From: Sporosarcina highlanderae
Lineage (GTDB): Bacteria > Bacillota > Bacilli > Bacillales_A > Planococcaceae
NCBI RefSeq assembly: GCF_030433715.1
Contig: NZ_JAROCC010000001.1
Location: 372,001 to 436,000 of the forward strand
Reading direction: 5' to 3'
DNA: 64,000 nt
This document shows, one piece after another, positions 7,382 through 16,718 of the stretch; positions within the stretch are counted from its first letter, which is position 1, and every line of letters starts with the position of its first letter. Below the pieces are notes generated by a model. It was not told where the DNA came from, ran no database searches, and was given only the letters and a program-made list of their open reading frames with translations. The position numbers were made by a program, and so were the translations under genes.

Positions 7382-8665
7382 TTAAAAACCAATTGTTCTT
7401 CTTGCAGACCGGTCATGACGGATTGTGAATTTCACTGTTTCCTCTTTATTCACAGGGACATGTACAGGAAGTAGGATCTTATCACGCTTTTTATTCCATT
7501 CATGTGTTGATTCATCCACAGTCCACAAGTGTCCGGGAATCTGTTGACGAATTACCGCTTCGACTGGAACCTCTTTTGTATTGCAAATTGTATATTCATA
7601 TTCGGTGTATTCATAGCCGCCTTCTTTATACTTACCGGACTTTTTGCTGTTCACTTTAATATCGCATGCCTCGCCCGACTTCAAGCGGACCTTTTCGCCC
7701 ACTTCCGTATGCTTGATACGGTATTCGCCGATAAATTCGGCACTTCCATCCTGCGAACTTGTCCGGTACATTTTGAATACGCCAGTGGGCAACGGAAATC
7801 CAAGTCCATTTTCCACTGTATTGTCGAATTCGATGAAAATATCCGGATTCGATGTCTGTTCGTTTATTTCATAAACCATTCGTGCTTGTGATTTGGTCGA
7901 AGATAGAAGCCGTAGTTGTTTCTGTTGCCGATCTTCAAGGTCTATTGGTCTTGGATAGGAGTACGTATGAAAATCTGAAAAAGCATCTGCCTTTGGTTTT
8001 TCATTCTTGGATAACTCTTTACTTTTTTCTTCAGTCTCATTGCCGGCCTTGCTAAGCTTTCCTGAAATGAGCCGAAGCTTTGCATCATTGAAAGAGACAC
8101 CGGAATAATTTTTCATCGTCAGCCATCCCGAAAGGTCAAATTGGTCACCGTGCAAAGAAATGACGTAATCTGCCTTCCACGAAACACCTCCCGTCAAGTA
8201 GGATACGCACACTTCTTCACTCCTTTGCTCCTTGACTTGCCATACAAGCGTCGGCTCTATGTGATTTCCTCCTTCAATTTCAGGAAATCGAATTTCACCT
8301 CTTGGATTGATGATGAGTTCATTCGTTTCAACATCTTGCATGACAACCGGACCGTTTGCACGCAAAAGTGTGTATTTGCGATCCCCTTTTGAAAAAGGGT
8401 CTTTCATAATTAATTGACGACCGAGATACCTTTCATAGATCCTCAACTCATCCATCAAATCATACTCATAGATAAGCTCCGATACGTCGGCCCCTTCCAC
8501 GATGACAGAATCCTGATCTAACCTTTTTGACACTCCAATAAAATGAACCCAATCATCTTTTTGAACCTGCGGAATTGAGCGCGTATCTTTCACAAGTGCA
8601 AAGCCATCACTATAGACAGTCAGGGAACAGGACGCAGTGGTAGATTTCGGAATTCGAATCGGCAT
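7382..8665 (-). CDS. DUF4139 domain-containing protein
   Basis: The 427-residue reading from ATG 8665 is preferred to the longer frame because AAGGAGG lies seven bases upstream. The C-terminal two thirds carry the DUF4139 pattern: VSYLTGGVSWKADYVISL near residue 160, then LSGWLTMKNYSGVSFNDAKL and LISGKL, a linker of charged residues, and a beta-rich tail ending in VKFTIRHDRS. There is no signal peptide, so it is probably cytoplasmic, unlike the MuiA-type homologues. Single-gene unit with its own terminator. Molecular role unknown. Confidence 0.75.
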   Translation of the reverse strand: MPIRIPKSTTASCSLTVYSDGFALVKDTRSIPQVQKDDWVHFIGVSKRLDQDSVIVEGADVSELIYEYDLMDELRIYERYLGRQLIMKDPFSKGDRKYTLLRANGPVVMQDVETNELIINPRGEIRFPEIEGGNHIEPTLVWQVKEQRSEEVCVSYLTGGVSWKADYVISLHGDQFDLSGWLTMKNYSGVSFNDAKLRLISGKLSKAGNETEEKSKELSKNEKPKADAFSDFHTYSYPRPIDLEDRQQKQLRLLSSTKSQARMVYEINEQTSNPDIFIEFDNTVENGLGFPLPTGVFKMYRTSSQDGSAEFIGEYRIKHTEVGEKVRLKSGEACDIKVNSKKSGKYKEGGYEYTEYEYTICNTKEVPVEAVIRQQIPGHLWTVDESTHEWNKKRDKILLPVHVPVNKEETVKFTIRHDRSARRTIGF

Positions 8666-8785
8666 TATTGAACCTCCTTGTTGAATGCTCATTTCTGTAA
8701 ACTCTCCAATAAGTATGCTCAATATACGCTATTCCCTGTTCTGCCGGAATTAAAGCTGATGTCGCGAAAAACTTTGCCACTAAAA

Positions 8786-8822
8786 AAAGCAGGGAAAGGA
8801 TTCAATCAATCCCCCGCCCTAC
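8786..8822 (-). terminator. Terminator of the acyl-CoA operon
   Basis: On the minus strand a G-rich arm (GGGGGATT) and AATCCTTTCCC form an imperfect stem around a short loop, followed by seven T residues. It lies just past the acyl-CoA synthetase stop codon. Confidence 0.65.
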
Positions 8823-8834
8823 TTCTCCAAATGC

Positions 8835-10457
8835 TCACACGCCCATCTCATGCCCTTTCAATTGCTCACGCAATGTAGCTTTCAAGAACTTGCCGACGGA
8901 TGTCTTCGGAATCTCATCCAAGAAAACAACATCGTCCGGAACCCACCACTTGGCAAATTGGCCATCCAAATAAGCAAGTAGCTCAGCTTTCTTCGCATCA
9001 TCCGCAGCTTTTCCGTCTTTCAACACAACGCATGCAAGCGGACGTTCCTGCCATTTTTCATGCGGAATAGCAATGACCGCCGCTTCGAATACATCCGGAT
9101 GCGTCATCAGAGCGTTTTCCAAATCGACGGATGAAATCCACTCGCCGCCACTCTTTATCAAATCTTTCGTTCGATCCATCAACTTCAAATAGCCGATATC
9201 CGTCATGACTGCGATATCCCCAGTGTAAAGCCAGCCATCGCGGAACGCCTCATCCGTCCGGTCATCCTTATAATACTCGCTTGCAATCCAAGGTCCGCGC
9301 ACCGCAAGCTCGCCCATCGTCTTGCCATCCCATGGAACTTCTCCGTCTTCATTGACAACTTTCACTTCAAGCCCCGGCATGATCAACCCTTGCAACGCGC
9401 GAATATCGATTCGTTCGTCCATCGACAACTCTTCCATTCCAGACGTGTAAACCGACAAGCTGACAAGCGGCGAAGTTTCTGTCATTCCATATCCGACGTA
9501 GAAAGGAACACCTAACTTCTCTTCGAACGCGCGGATTAAACCTTTCGGAGATGCCGAGCCGCCACTCACAATTCCGCGAAGCGAAGAAAGGTCCCGTGGA
9601 TTTTGCTCCTGCTCCTTCAACATCGCCAACCAAATCGTCGGCACACCCGCTGTAAGCGTCACTTTTTCCCGTTCAATCAAATCCAATAAGAGCTGCGGAG
9701 TGAATCCTGGCCCTGGCAACACTTGTGTAGTGCCGAAGAAAACTGCAGCAAACGGCATGCCCCATGCGTTAACATGGAACATCGGGACGACAGGCAGAAT
9801 GACATCGCCTTCCCGCATTCCCATCGCATCTGCCAAACCAAGCGCATAACTATGCAAAACAAGTCCTCGATGTGAATAGACGACACCTTTTGGATAGCCT
9901 GTCGTTGCGGATGTATAACACATCCCAGCTGGCGTGTTTTCATCCAAATCCTCAGGATAGTCGTATTCATCGGACGCCTCTGCTAACAAAGCTTCATAGG
10001 AGTAAACATTTTTTAGTGAAGTTTCGGGTACGTCCATACTATCGCCCATGATGACAATATGCTTCACCGTCTTCAGCAATGGCGCAAGCTTTTCAAAATG
10101 CGGAAACAGGTTATCATCCACAAGCATGATTTCATCTTCCGCGTGGTTGATCACATAAGCGAGATGCTCAGGCGACAAACGGATATTGACCATGTGAAGG
10201 ATAGCCCCCGTACTCGGCACACCAAAATAAGCTTCAAGATGCCTATGATGATTCCAGCCGAATGTCCCTACTTTCGTTCCGTGCTTCATCCCAAGCTTCG
10301 TTAGGGCATTCGATAATTTCCTCGTCCGTTTCGCCCATTCCCGGTACGGTATGCGGTGGATTGTGTCTGCCGAAGTGCGCGAGATAACAAGTTTGTTCGG
10401 AAAGAATTGCTCAGCTCTTTTAATGAACGACGACAGTAATAATGGTGTTTGCATCAT
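8835..10457 (-). CDS. Long-chain acyl-CoA synthetase (AMP-binding family)
   Basis: A 540-residue adenylate-forming enzyme. It has the P-loop-like YTSATTGYPKGVVYSHRG near residue 180, YGMTETSPLVS near 325, the hinge region GWLYTGDIAVMTD, KDLIKSGGEWISSVDLE, and the C-terminal catalytic lysine in PKTSVGKFLK. It activates a fatty acid to acyl-CoA with ATP. It is the last gene of a four-gene minus-strand set (thiolase, SDR, acyl-CoA dehydrogenase, ligase) and so feeds that pathway. The 117-base gap to the dehydrogenase gene shows no clear promoter. Chain-length specificity cannot be read. Confidence 0.93.
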   Translation of the reverse strand: MMQTPLLLSSFIKRAEQFFPNKLVISRTSADTIHRIPYREWAKRTRKLSNALTKLGMKHGTKVGTFGWNHHRHLEAYFGVPSTGAILHMVNIRLSPEHLAYVINHAEDEIMLVDDNLFPHFEKLAPLLKTVKHIVIMGDSMDVPETSLKNVYSYEALLAEASDEYDYPEDLDENTPAGMCYTSATTGYPKGVVYSHRGLVLHSYALGLADAMGMREGDVILPVVPMFHVNAWGMPFAAVFFGTTQVLPGPGFTPQLLLDLIEREKVTLTAGVPTIWLAMLKEQEQNPRDLSSLRGIVSGGSASPKGLIRAFEEKLGVPFYVGYGMTETSPLVSLSVYTSGMEELSMDERIDIRALQGLIMPGLEVKVVNEDGEVPWDGKTMGELAVRGPWIASEYYKDDRTDEAFRDGWLYTGDIAVMTDIGYLKLMDRTKDLIKSGGEWISSVDLENALMTHPDVFEAAVIAIPHEKWQERPLACVVLKDGKAADDAKKAELLAYLDGQFAKWWVPDDVVFLDEIPKTSVGKFLKATLREQLKGHEMGV

Positions 10458-10574
10458 TTAAAACCGCTCCCCTTTTGCGCTTTTATTGTGTGAAGCCTGT
10501 ACAACCATCTTTAGCCGGACAGGCACTTTTGTCCCCCATAATCCTATGTGCCTAATCGTCCGGTTATTCCCATC

Positions 10575-11723
10575 TCACAATCCCAAATTTTTCGCGATGA
10601 TCACTTTCATGATTTCATTTGTCCCTGCGTAAATCGAGGCAACCGGAATATCGCGATACCTTCTTGCAATCTTGTACTCCTCCATATATCCATAGCCTCC
10701 GTGAAGTTGCATGCACTCCGCGGATATTTCGCGTGCCGTTTCGGTGATCCAATACTTTGCCATGGAAACCTTCGTCACGACATCCTTTCCGTCTAAATGG
10801 TCCTCAATGAGGGATTCAAGAAACGTTTTCCCAAGTTCGATTTTCGTTGCAATTTCCGCAAGCTTGAACTGCGTGTTTTGGAATGAGCCGATCGGTTTCC
10901 CGAACGCCTCCCGCGACTTCACATAGTCAAGCGTCATTTCAAGCATATCCTCCGATGCAGTTTGAGCCGATAGTGCAACGATCAGCCTTTCCTGCTGAAG
11001 CTTCTCCATCAAATAGCTGAAACCTTTACCTTCTACACCAATCAGATTTGCGGCAGGCACCCTGCAGTTTTCGAAATAAAGCTCAGCGGTATCCTGCGAA
11101 TGCATGCCGACCTTGTCGAGCTTCCTTCCTTTTGTAAATCCTTGTGTGCCTTCTTCGATTATCAGCAAACTAATGCCGCGATGCTTCGGCTCTGCCTGAG
11201 GATTCGTCTTTACGACGACTAAGAATAAATTCCCGTTCACCCCATTCGTAATGAAGGTCTTTTGACCATTGACGATATAATGATCACCGTCTTTAATGGC
11301 AGTCGTCTTGATACTCGCAAGATCCGAACCCGTCCCTGGTTCCGTCATAGCTACACCGGTTATCCAATCCGCCGAAATACAGCCGGGCAACCAACGTTTC
11401 TTCTGCTCATCCGATCCGAAGGATTCAATATATGGAACGACGATGTCATTATGAAGACCGACACCTGTCAAGCCGGCCCCGATACGCTCCATCTCTTCTC
11501 CAATGATGACACCATAGCTGAAGTCGAGTCCGAGGCCACCGTATTGTTCTTCCACTTGTGGACAGAGGAATCCCATTTCTCCAAGCTTCCGCCAAAAACT
11601 GACAGGAACGAGCCGTTTCTTTTCCCATTCATCGTAAAACGGGGCCGCTTCTTTTAAAAGGAATTTCCGAAGTGTAGATCTGAATAGGACATGTTCATCT
11701 GTTTCAAATCGATAGCGTGCCAT
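10575..11723 (-). CDS. Acyl-CoA dehydrogenase
   Basis: A 382-residue FAD-dependent acyl-CoA dehydrogenase. The flavin/substrate loop VAMTEPGTGSDLASI is near residue 130, the helix QLHGGYGYMEE near 335, and the catalytic glutamate lies in YAGTNEIMK near 365. It introduces the alpha-beta double bond of acyl-CoA and passes electrons to ETF. Neither ETF nor an enoyl-CoA hydratase is encoded nearby. TAGGAGG precedes the ATG, and the gene follows the SDR by 15 bases. Confidence 0.94.
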   Translation of the reverse strand: MARYRFETDEHVLFRSTLRKFLLKEAAPFYDEWEKKRLVPVSFWRKLGEMGFLCPQVEEQYGGLGLDFSYGVIIGEEMERIGAGLTGVGLHNDIVVPYIESFGSDEQKKRWLPGCISADWITGVAMTEPGTGSDLASIKTTAIKDGDHYIVNGQKTFITNGVNGNLFLVVVKTNPQAEPKHRGISLLIIEEGTQGFTKGRKLDKVGMHSQDTAELYFENCRVPAANLIGVEGKGFSYLMEKLQQERLIVALSAQTASEDMLEMTLDYVKSREAFGKPIGSFQNTQFKLAEIATKIELGKTFLESLIEDHLDGKDVVTKVSMAKYWITETAREISAECMQLHGGYGYMEEYKIARRYRDIPVASIYAGTNEIMKVIIAKNLGL

Positions 11724-11738
11724 TGAATTACCTCCTAC

Positions 11739-12503
11739 TTATTTCGGTTGCATCCGGATAGCGCCGTCCAGCCTGATCACTTCACCGTTCAGCAGCGGGT
11801 TCGTGAAAATGCTTTCGACTAATTTCGCATACTCATCCGGCCGACCAAGCCGTTTCGGGAAAAGCGTCATATCCACGAGCGCATTTTGAGCCGGTTCAGG
11901 TAGCCCCGCGAATAAAGGCGTCTCGACAAGACCCGGTGCAATTGTCATAACACGAATCCCATATGGTGCAAATTCCCTTGCAATCGGTAATGTCATTCCA
12001 ACGACACCACCTTTTGAAGCACTATATGCCGCTTGCCCGATTTGTCCTTCGAATGCCGCCACAGAAGCCGTATTGACGATGACTCCGCGCTCACCATCCT
12101 CATTCGGTTCGTTTTCCATCATGGCTGCTGCCACAACCCGGATCACATTGAACGTACCGACCAAATTCACTTGGATGATCTGTTCAAATCGTTCAAGCGC
12201 CATTGGTCCGCCTTTCGAAACCACTTTTCCTGGTGTCGCAATCCCTGCGCAATTTACGACCGCATTCACTTTTCCGAATGCGGAGACGACCTCCGCCACA
12301 TTTCCTTCTACATTTTCCGCGCTCGCTACATTCGTTTTCATGAATAAAACATGATTTCCCCCAAGCTCATTTACAAGCGTCTGACCCCGTTCTTCATTCA
12401 AATCAAAAATGGCTACCTTCCCGCCGTTGGAAACGATTCTTCTTGTTGTAGCCTCCCCTAATCCGGATGCTCCGCCTGTTACGATCGCTACGATATTTTG
12501 CAT
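11739..12503 (-). CDS. Short-chain dehydrogenase, 3-hydroxyacyl-CoA dehydrogenase type 2-like
   Basis: An SDR of 254 residues from ATG 12503, chosen because GGAG lies eight bases upstream; a GTG at 12512 is possible. It has the Rossmann TGGASGLGEA motif, NCAG, a catalytic Ser in NTASVAAFEG and YSASK. A long insertion with charged residues and the tail LNGEVIRLDGAIRMQPK resemble type-2 3-hydroxyacyl-CoA dehydrogenases (HSD10-like). In this operon it would supply the NAD-dependent oxidation step of beta-oxidation or of branched-chain acyl-CoA breakdown. Confidence 0.88.
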   Translation of the reverse strand: MQNIVAIVTGGASGLGEATTRRIVSNGGKVAIFDLNEERGQTLVNELGGNHVLFMKTNVASAENVEGNVAEVVSAFGKVNAVVNCAGIATPGKVVSKGGPMALERFEQIIQVNLVGTFNVIRVVAAAMMENEPNEDGERGVIVNTASVAAFEGQIGQAAYSASKGGVVGMTLPIAREFAPYGIRVMTIAPGLVETPLFAGLPEPAQNALVDMTLFPKRLGRPDEYAKLVESIFTNPLLNGEVIRLDGAIRMQPK

Positions 12504-12538
12504 TTCCACCACTCCACATCCCCTTCATAGCAACTATC

Positions 12539-13693
12539 TCACTGCTCTATTCTTTCAATAATCGTCGCGTTCGCCATGCCCATTCCTTCGCAAATCGCAA
12601 GCAATCCATATCGACCGCCCGTGCGCTTAAGTTCATTCACCATTGATATAAGAAGCTTTGTGCCCGTTGCACCAAGTGGATGGCCAAGTGCAATAGCACC
12701 GCCGTTCGGATTGAGTTTCTTAGGATTCGCGCCCGTTTCTTTCAGCCACGCAAGCGGTACTGGAGCGAATGCTTCATTCACTTCATATATATCCATATCT
12801 TCTATAGAAAGAGCCGCTTTGGACAGCACCTTCTTTGTCGCTTCAATTGGTCCAGTCAACATCAATGTCGGGTCAGAGCCGACTACCGAACGTGCGACAA
12901 CCCGGGCAAGTGGCTTTAACCCGAGTTCTACTGCCTTTTCTTTCGACATAAGCAAAACTGCTGAGGCACCGTCACTCATTTGACTGGCGTTTCCTGCGGT
13001 AATGACTCCATTTTCGTCAAATACTGTTTTTAATCCAGCAAGTGTTTCGAGTGTGGAATCTGGACGCGGGCCCTCGTCTCTCGCAACGGTTTCAACTGTA
13101 CCATCGACGCGATTCACAACAACCGGCACGACTTCGGCATCGAATTTACCTTTCTCAATGGCATTTATCGCCTTCTGATGGCTTTCGTGCGCATAACGAT
13201 CAAGTTCTTCACGTGACATTCCCCATTTTCCCGCAATGCGTTCAGCGGATAATCCTTGGTTGATGATTTCATGTTTTTCGGTCAGCTTCGGGCTTGGTTT
13301 TGCGTCTCCCATATTTGAAAACATAGGTGCTCTCGTCATGCTTTCAACACCGCCGGCAATGACGATATCCATATCTCCCGCAGCAATTGCTTGTGAAGCG
13401 AAATGTACTGCTTGTTGACTTGAGCCGCATTGGCGGTCAATTGTTACGCCCGGCACATGAACCGGGAATCCGGCGATCAACGCTGCGGTCCTTGCAATAT
13501 TTCCTCCTTGCTCGCCCGTCTGCGTGACACACCCTAAAATGACGTCTTCCACTTCACTTTTCTCGATTCCTGCTCTATTCATTAATTCTTCAAGGACGAC
13601 TGCAGCAAGTTCGTCCGGTCGATAGTCCGAAAAACCGCCTTTTCGTCTGGCGACCGCAGTCCGAACACCTTCTACGATGACAACTTCTCTCAT
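12539..13693 (-). CDS. Acetyl-CoA acyltransferase (thiolase)
   Basis: A 384-residue thiolase. The nucleophilic Cys is in DRQCGSSQQAVHF near residue 87, the His motif in GGAIALGHPLGATGTK near 340, and the second Cys in LLAICEGMGMAN near 370. It cleaves 3-ketoacyl-CoA to acetyl-CoA and shortened acyl-CoA. First gene of the four-gene fatty-acid unit, behind GGGGTG. An imperfect TGAA/TTCA inverted repeat at 13711-13729, 18 bases before the start, is a weak candidate for a FadR-type operator. Confidence 0.94.
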   Translation of the reverse strand: MREVVIVEGVRTAVARRKGGFSDYRPDELAAVVLEELMNRAGIEKSEVEDVILGCVTQTGEQGGNIARTAALIAGFPVHVPGVTIDRQCGSSQQAVHFASQAIAAGDMDIVIAGGVESMTRAPMFSNMGDAKPSPKLTEKHEIINQGLSAERIAGKWGMSREELDRYAHESHQKAINAIEKGKFDAEVVPVVVNRVDGTVETVARDEGPRPDSTLETLAGLKTVFDENGVITAGNASQMSDGASAVLLMSKEKAVELGLKPLARVVARSVVGSDPTLMLTGPIEATKKVLSKAALSIEDMDIYEVNEAFAPVPLAWLKETGANPKKLNPNGGAIALGHPLGATGTKLLISMVNELKRTGGRYGLLAICEGMGMANATIIERIEQ

Positions 13694-13821
13694 ATCCGCA
13701 CCCCATTCTCTGAATTGATTGATAGTTCATATAGTTATAGCTTACAGGAATGCGTTATCAATTTCCACCGCGGAATTTGTTGGTCTGTGTAGAGAATCAG
13801 CCTCAAGTCTTAGATGAATAT

Positions 13822-13866
13822 CCGCATTGCGGCCGTTTGGACGAGTTGGAATCGATTGTATGATGT
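13822..13866 (+). promoter_or_regulatory. lia operon promoter with adjacent palindrome
   Basis: TTGGAC (13837-13842) and TATGAT (13859-13864), 16 bp apart, make a plausible sigma-A promoter for liaI. Directly upstream of the -35, CCGCATTGCGG (13822-13832) is a perfect palindrome around one base, well placed for an activator such as LiaR. The match to a known LiaR box was not verified. Confidence 0.5.
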
Positions 13867-13893
13867 AGATACAACGAAAGGAGGAACAACAAT

Positions 13894-14247
13894 ATGAAAA
13901 AATTTGGTTTAGCGATAATTGGCATTGTGGCGGCTATCGTTGTTCTTGCAAACTTAGGATCGATTTTAGGGCTAGCGATTTCCGCATTGATCGCTTTTGC
14001 GGGGGTTCATTATTACAGGAAGAGTGATTCGACATTCCTGAAATTGTTCTGGGGAACAGTGCTTGTTATCGGTTTGTTGACAGCTGTTACAAACATTCCA
14101 GCGTTCATCGGCATCATTGCTTTGTTAGGTGTCTATTATGTATGGCGCAAGTGGAATGAAAATAAAAACGATAATGTAATCGACGCTGAGTATTCCGACG
14201 ATCCGTTCGTCAATTTCGAACGCCAGTGGGATGAAATTACAAAATAA
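13894..14247 (+). CDS. liaI: LiaI-like small membrane protein
   Basis: A 117-residue protein with three or four hydrophobic segments (residues about 5-40, 48-68, 70-88) and a hydrophilic C-terminal tail ending FVNFERQWDEITK, like the acidic-aromatic tail of B. subtilis LiaI. In that system LiaI anchors the PspA homologue LiaH at the membrane under envelope stress. It heads a collinear liaI-H-F-S-R set. GAAAGGAGG lies nine bases before the ATG. Sequence similarity is modest; context makes the call. Confidence 0.82.
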   Translation: MKKFGLAIIGIVAAIVVLANLGSILGLAISALIAFAGVHYYRKSDSTFLKLFWGTVLVIGLLTAVTNIPAFIGIIALLGVYYVWRKWNENKNDNVIDAEYSDDPFVNFERQWDEITK

Positions 14248-14260
14248 GGAGGAAGCTATT

Positions 14261-14899
14261 ATGAACACATTATGGAACAGAATTAAATACACTGTGCAAG
14301 CCGATTTGCATACAGTGCTCGACAAGAAGGAATCGAAAAATCCAATTGCAATGTTGAATCAATACGTGAAAGAAGCAGAGAAGCAAACAGGAGCGGTCGG
14401 AAAACTTTTGGAACGTCAAGGGAAATTGAAGCTTGCGCTCGAAAAGGAATATGCAGAAGCGAAAGCAATGTTGGAGAAACGCCGCAACCAATTGTCGCTC
14501 GCAGAGTCAACAGGCGAGGAAGATCTTATCGCGTTCGCGCAGGATGAAATTCGTGCATATGAAACGCGCGCTGCTGATTTAGCGACAAGCATTGCGGAAG
14601 CTTCGAAGGAACTGTTCAACTTAGAACGGAAATTCGAGGAAATGAAACATAAAGTGAAGGACATGAAAGTGCGTCAGCTTCAATTGATGGGGAAAGAAAA
14701 TGTCACACGCGCCCATCGCCGTATGGATAAGTTCATCTCACCTGAAAATGGTGATAAGCAAGTTAGTAGTGTCGAGGAAATGAATTCCTATATCGAAAGC
14801 CTCGGTGGGGAGATTAACCGCGAGTACGAATCCTCCTCAATGGAGCGTAGATTGGAATTACTTGAGAAAAATGCCGCAAAAAACGTTGAGATTGTGTAA
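14261..14899 (+). CDS. liaH: LiaH, PspA/IM30-family phage-shock protein
   Basis: A 212-residue, almost wholly helical coiled-coil protein starting MNTLWNRIKYTVQADLHTVL, with the typical PspA N-terminal helix and the NPIAMLNQYVKEAE segment. AAGGAGG precedes the ATG at 14261; the longer frame from 14231 overlaps liaI and lacks a site. PspA proteins form rings or rods that stabilise stressed membranes. It follows liaI by 13 bases and is followed by a hairpin that should make liaIH more abundant than liaFSR. Confidence 0.93.
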   Translation: MNTLWNRIKYTVQADLHTVLDKKESKNPIAMLNQYVKEAEKQTGAVGKLLERQGKLKLALEKEYAEAKAMLEKRRNQLSLAESTGEEDLIAFAQDEIRAYETRAADLATSIAEASKELFNLERKFEEMKHKVKDMKVRQLQLMGKENVTRAHRRMDKFISPENGDKQVSSVEEMNSYIESLGGEINREYESSSMERRLELLEKNAAKNVEIV

Positions 14900-14920
14900 A
14901 CTATAGAAGAGAATACTTCA

Positions 14921-14945
14921 AAGGGAAGGCCCTGCCTTCCCTCTT
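14921..14945 (+). terminator. Intra-operon hairpin between liaH and liaF
   Basis: GGGAAGG (14923-14929) and CCTTCCC (14935-14941) form a short stem followed by CTCTTTAA, a weak T tract. It is likely a partial terminator that reduces read-through from liaIH into liaFSR, like the stem-loop in the B. subtilis operon. Confidence 0.6.
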
Positions 14946-14973
14946 TAATCTACATCAAGAAGGGGGAATTAAT

Positions 14974-15675
14974 GTGAAGAAGTTAGAAACGAATAAGGTG
15001 ATATTTTGGGTTGCCGCATTTCTTTTTCTTATTTTTATAGAAACTACATTTCTGACTAACGGTAATTTCATTTTCCTCCTTCTTGGTGCCGGATTTATTT
15101 ATTACGGTTTTAAAAAGCGTTCGAAATGGATGACTTTTTTAGGAATTGTTTTCATAATTATGGCTTTGTTGACGTTGTGGAGTTTGCGCATGCTGCTGTT
15201 CACGGCTTTTGTCTATGTGCTATTCCATCTATGGAAAGGCGTTCCGGCCGAGCAGATCATGCGTCCGTTGAAGGAGTTTAAACAGGCGACGCCGAATGGC
15301 ATTTGGAAAAATAAATGGTTTTCAGCGCAAACTTCTCCCTTCTCTGCTTATGAATGGGAGGATATCCAGATACAAGGGTTCTTCGGGGATATTCATGTGG
15401 ATGTAACAGACACCGTTCTGCCAAAAGGGACATCTTTCATTTCCATACGACAAGGATTTGGGCGGGTTAAAATTGACTTGCCTTATGAAATTCCGGTGCG
15501 CATCCATTACAACACGCTATTTGGGGAAGCCCGGATTCTTGATTTAAGTCCAAAGCGTATGCTTAACGAGACACTCCATTTCAAGGATGGCTATGATGGT
15601 GAAATCGGTGACCGTGCGGAGTTGATCATTTCCCTTGCGACGTGGATTGGTGATATCGAGGTGGTGCGAAAATGA
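14974..15675 (+). CDS. liaF: LiaF, membrane inhibitor of the LiaRS system
   Basis: A 233-residue protein from GTG 14974 behind AGGGGGA. Four hydrophobic segments fill residues about 10-95. A cytoplasmic LiaF-like C-terminal domain follows, with the beta-rich pattern EWEDIQIQGFFGDIHVDVTD and ending RAELIISLATWIGDIEVV. In B. subtilis LiaF keeps the kinase LiaS silent without stress. No liaG is present between liaH and liaF. Its stop overlaps the liaS start by four bases. Confidence 0.92.
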   Translation: MKKLETNKVIFWVAAFLFLIFIETTFLTNGNFIFLLLGAGFIYYGFKKRSKWMTFLGIVFIIMALLTLWSLRMLLFTAFVYVLFHLWKGVPAEQIMRPLKEFKQATPNGIWKNKWFSAQTSPFSAYEWEDIQIQGFFGDIHVDVTDTVLPKGTSFISIRQGFGRVKIDLPYEIPVRIHYNTLFGEARILDLSPKRMLNETLHFKDGYDGEIGDRAELIISLATWIGDIEVVRK

Positions 15676-16718
15676 AGAACCTATTCGGACGCAGCCTCTC
15701 TCTAACACTAATTTTCATCGCCATTACAGCACTTTACTTCTATTTAATCATTGATGCACCTTTGAATGAAGTATGGCTTCTCTTTTTTAAAGTCCAGTAT
15801 GCAAACGTCCCTTTAGGCGTGTGGATTATTTTCACATGCATAGCGTTAGCCAGTTGGATAGCCATTTGGATGGGAAGCATCGGACGTTCCACGGAAAAAG
15901 CGTTTGAGCAGCAATTGACGGTTTTAATTCAAAATGAAGAACCGGTCAAATTCAATAAAAAGTTTTCGCCGAAGATTGATAGAACACTTGAGGACGTCTC
16001 CAATATAATCACGACTCAGCGTAAAAGCTTGCAGCGCATAACCGATGAACGGGCCGAAGCGCAGGATAAGTTGATACAAGAACGAATTGTTCAGGAACGT
16101 CAGCGTCTTGCCCGGGAACTTCATGATTCCGTTTCGCAGCAGCTTTTTGCGGCATCAATGCTTATGTCTGCGATCAATGAGCAGGAGCATGAAAAGGCTG
16201 TCGAGAAACCACTTTTGCAAGTGGAGCGCATGGTGCAGCAGGCACAACTTGAGATGCGTGCATTGTTGCTTCATTTGCGGCCAGCCGCCTTAAATGATAA
16301 ATCGCTTGCGGAAGGTCTTGAGGAGTTATTAGTCGAATTAAAAGAGAAGGTTTCGTTCGATATCAAGTACCGATTAGAAGAGGTGTCGCTGTCGAAAGGT
16401 GCAGAGGACCATTTATTCCGCATTGCGCAAGAGACTTTATCGAATACATTGCGTCACGCACAGGCGACGGAAGTCGATGTCCTTTTCGTCGAACGGGATG
16501 GGTTAGCTATTTTCCGCGTACAGGATAATGGTGTTGGCTTCCAGGAAACCGATAGTAAAGGCGGTTCATATGGATTGCAGAATGTAAAAGAGCGGGCAAT
16601 TGAAATTGGTGGTACGTGCAAAATCGTTTCAGTACCTTCACAGGGGACGATTGTGGAAGTGAAATTGCCGACGAAAAAGGGGGATGGGTTGGGTGATTCG
16701 GATTCTATTAGTGGATGA
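15672..16718 (+). CDS. liaS: LiaS, sensor histidine kinase (NarL class)
   Basis: A 348-residue kinase with two membrane segments (residues about 9-28 and 45-67) separated by a short extracellular loop, the intramembrane-sensing layout of LiaS. The HisKA_3 phosphoacceptor is in RQRLARELHDSVSQQLFAAS (His near 153), and the ATPase has HRIAQETLSNTLRHA-like and DNGVGF motifs. The lack of a sensor domain fits detection of cell-wall antibiotic damage through LiaF. ATGA overlap with liaF and overlap with liaR indicate coupling. Confidence 0.94.
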   Translation: MKNLFGRSLSLTLIFIAITALYFYLIIDAPLNEVWLLFFKVQYANVPLGVWIIFTCIALASWIAIWMGSIGRSTEKAFEQQLTVLIQNEEPVKFNKKFSPKIDRTLEDVSNIITTQRKSLQRITDERAEAQDKLIQERIVQERQRLARELHDSVSQQLFAASMLMSAINEQEHEKAVEKPLLQVERMVQQAQLEMRALLLHLRPAALNDKSLAEGLEELLVELKEKVSFDIKYRLEEVSLSKGAEDHLFRIAQETLSNTLRHAQATEVDVLFVERDGLAIFRVQDNGVGFQETDSKGGSYGLQNVKERAIEIGGTCKIVSVPSQGTIVEVKLPTKKGDGLGDSDSISG

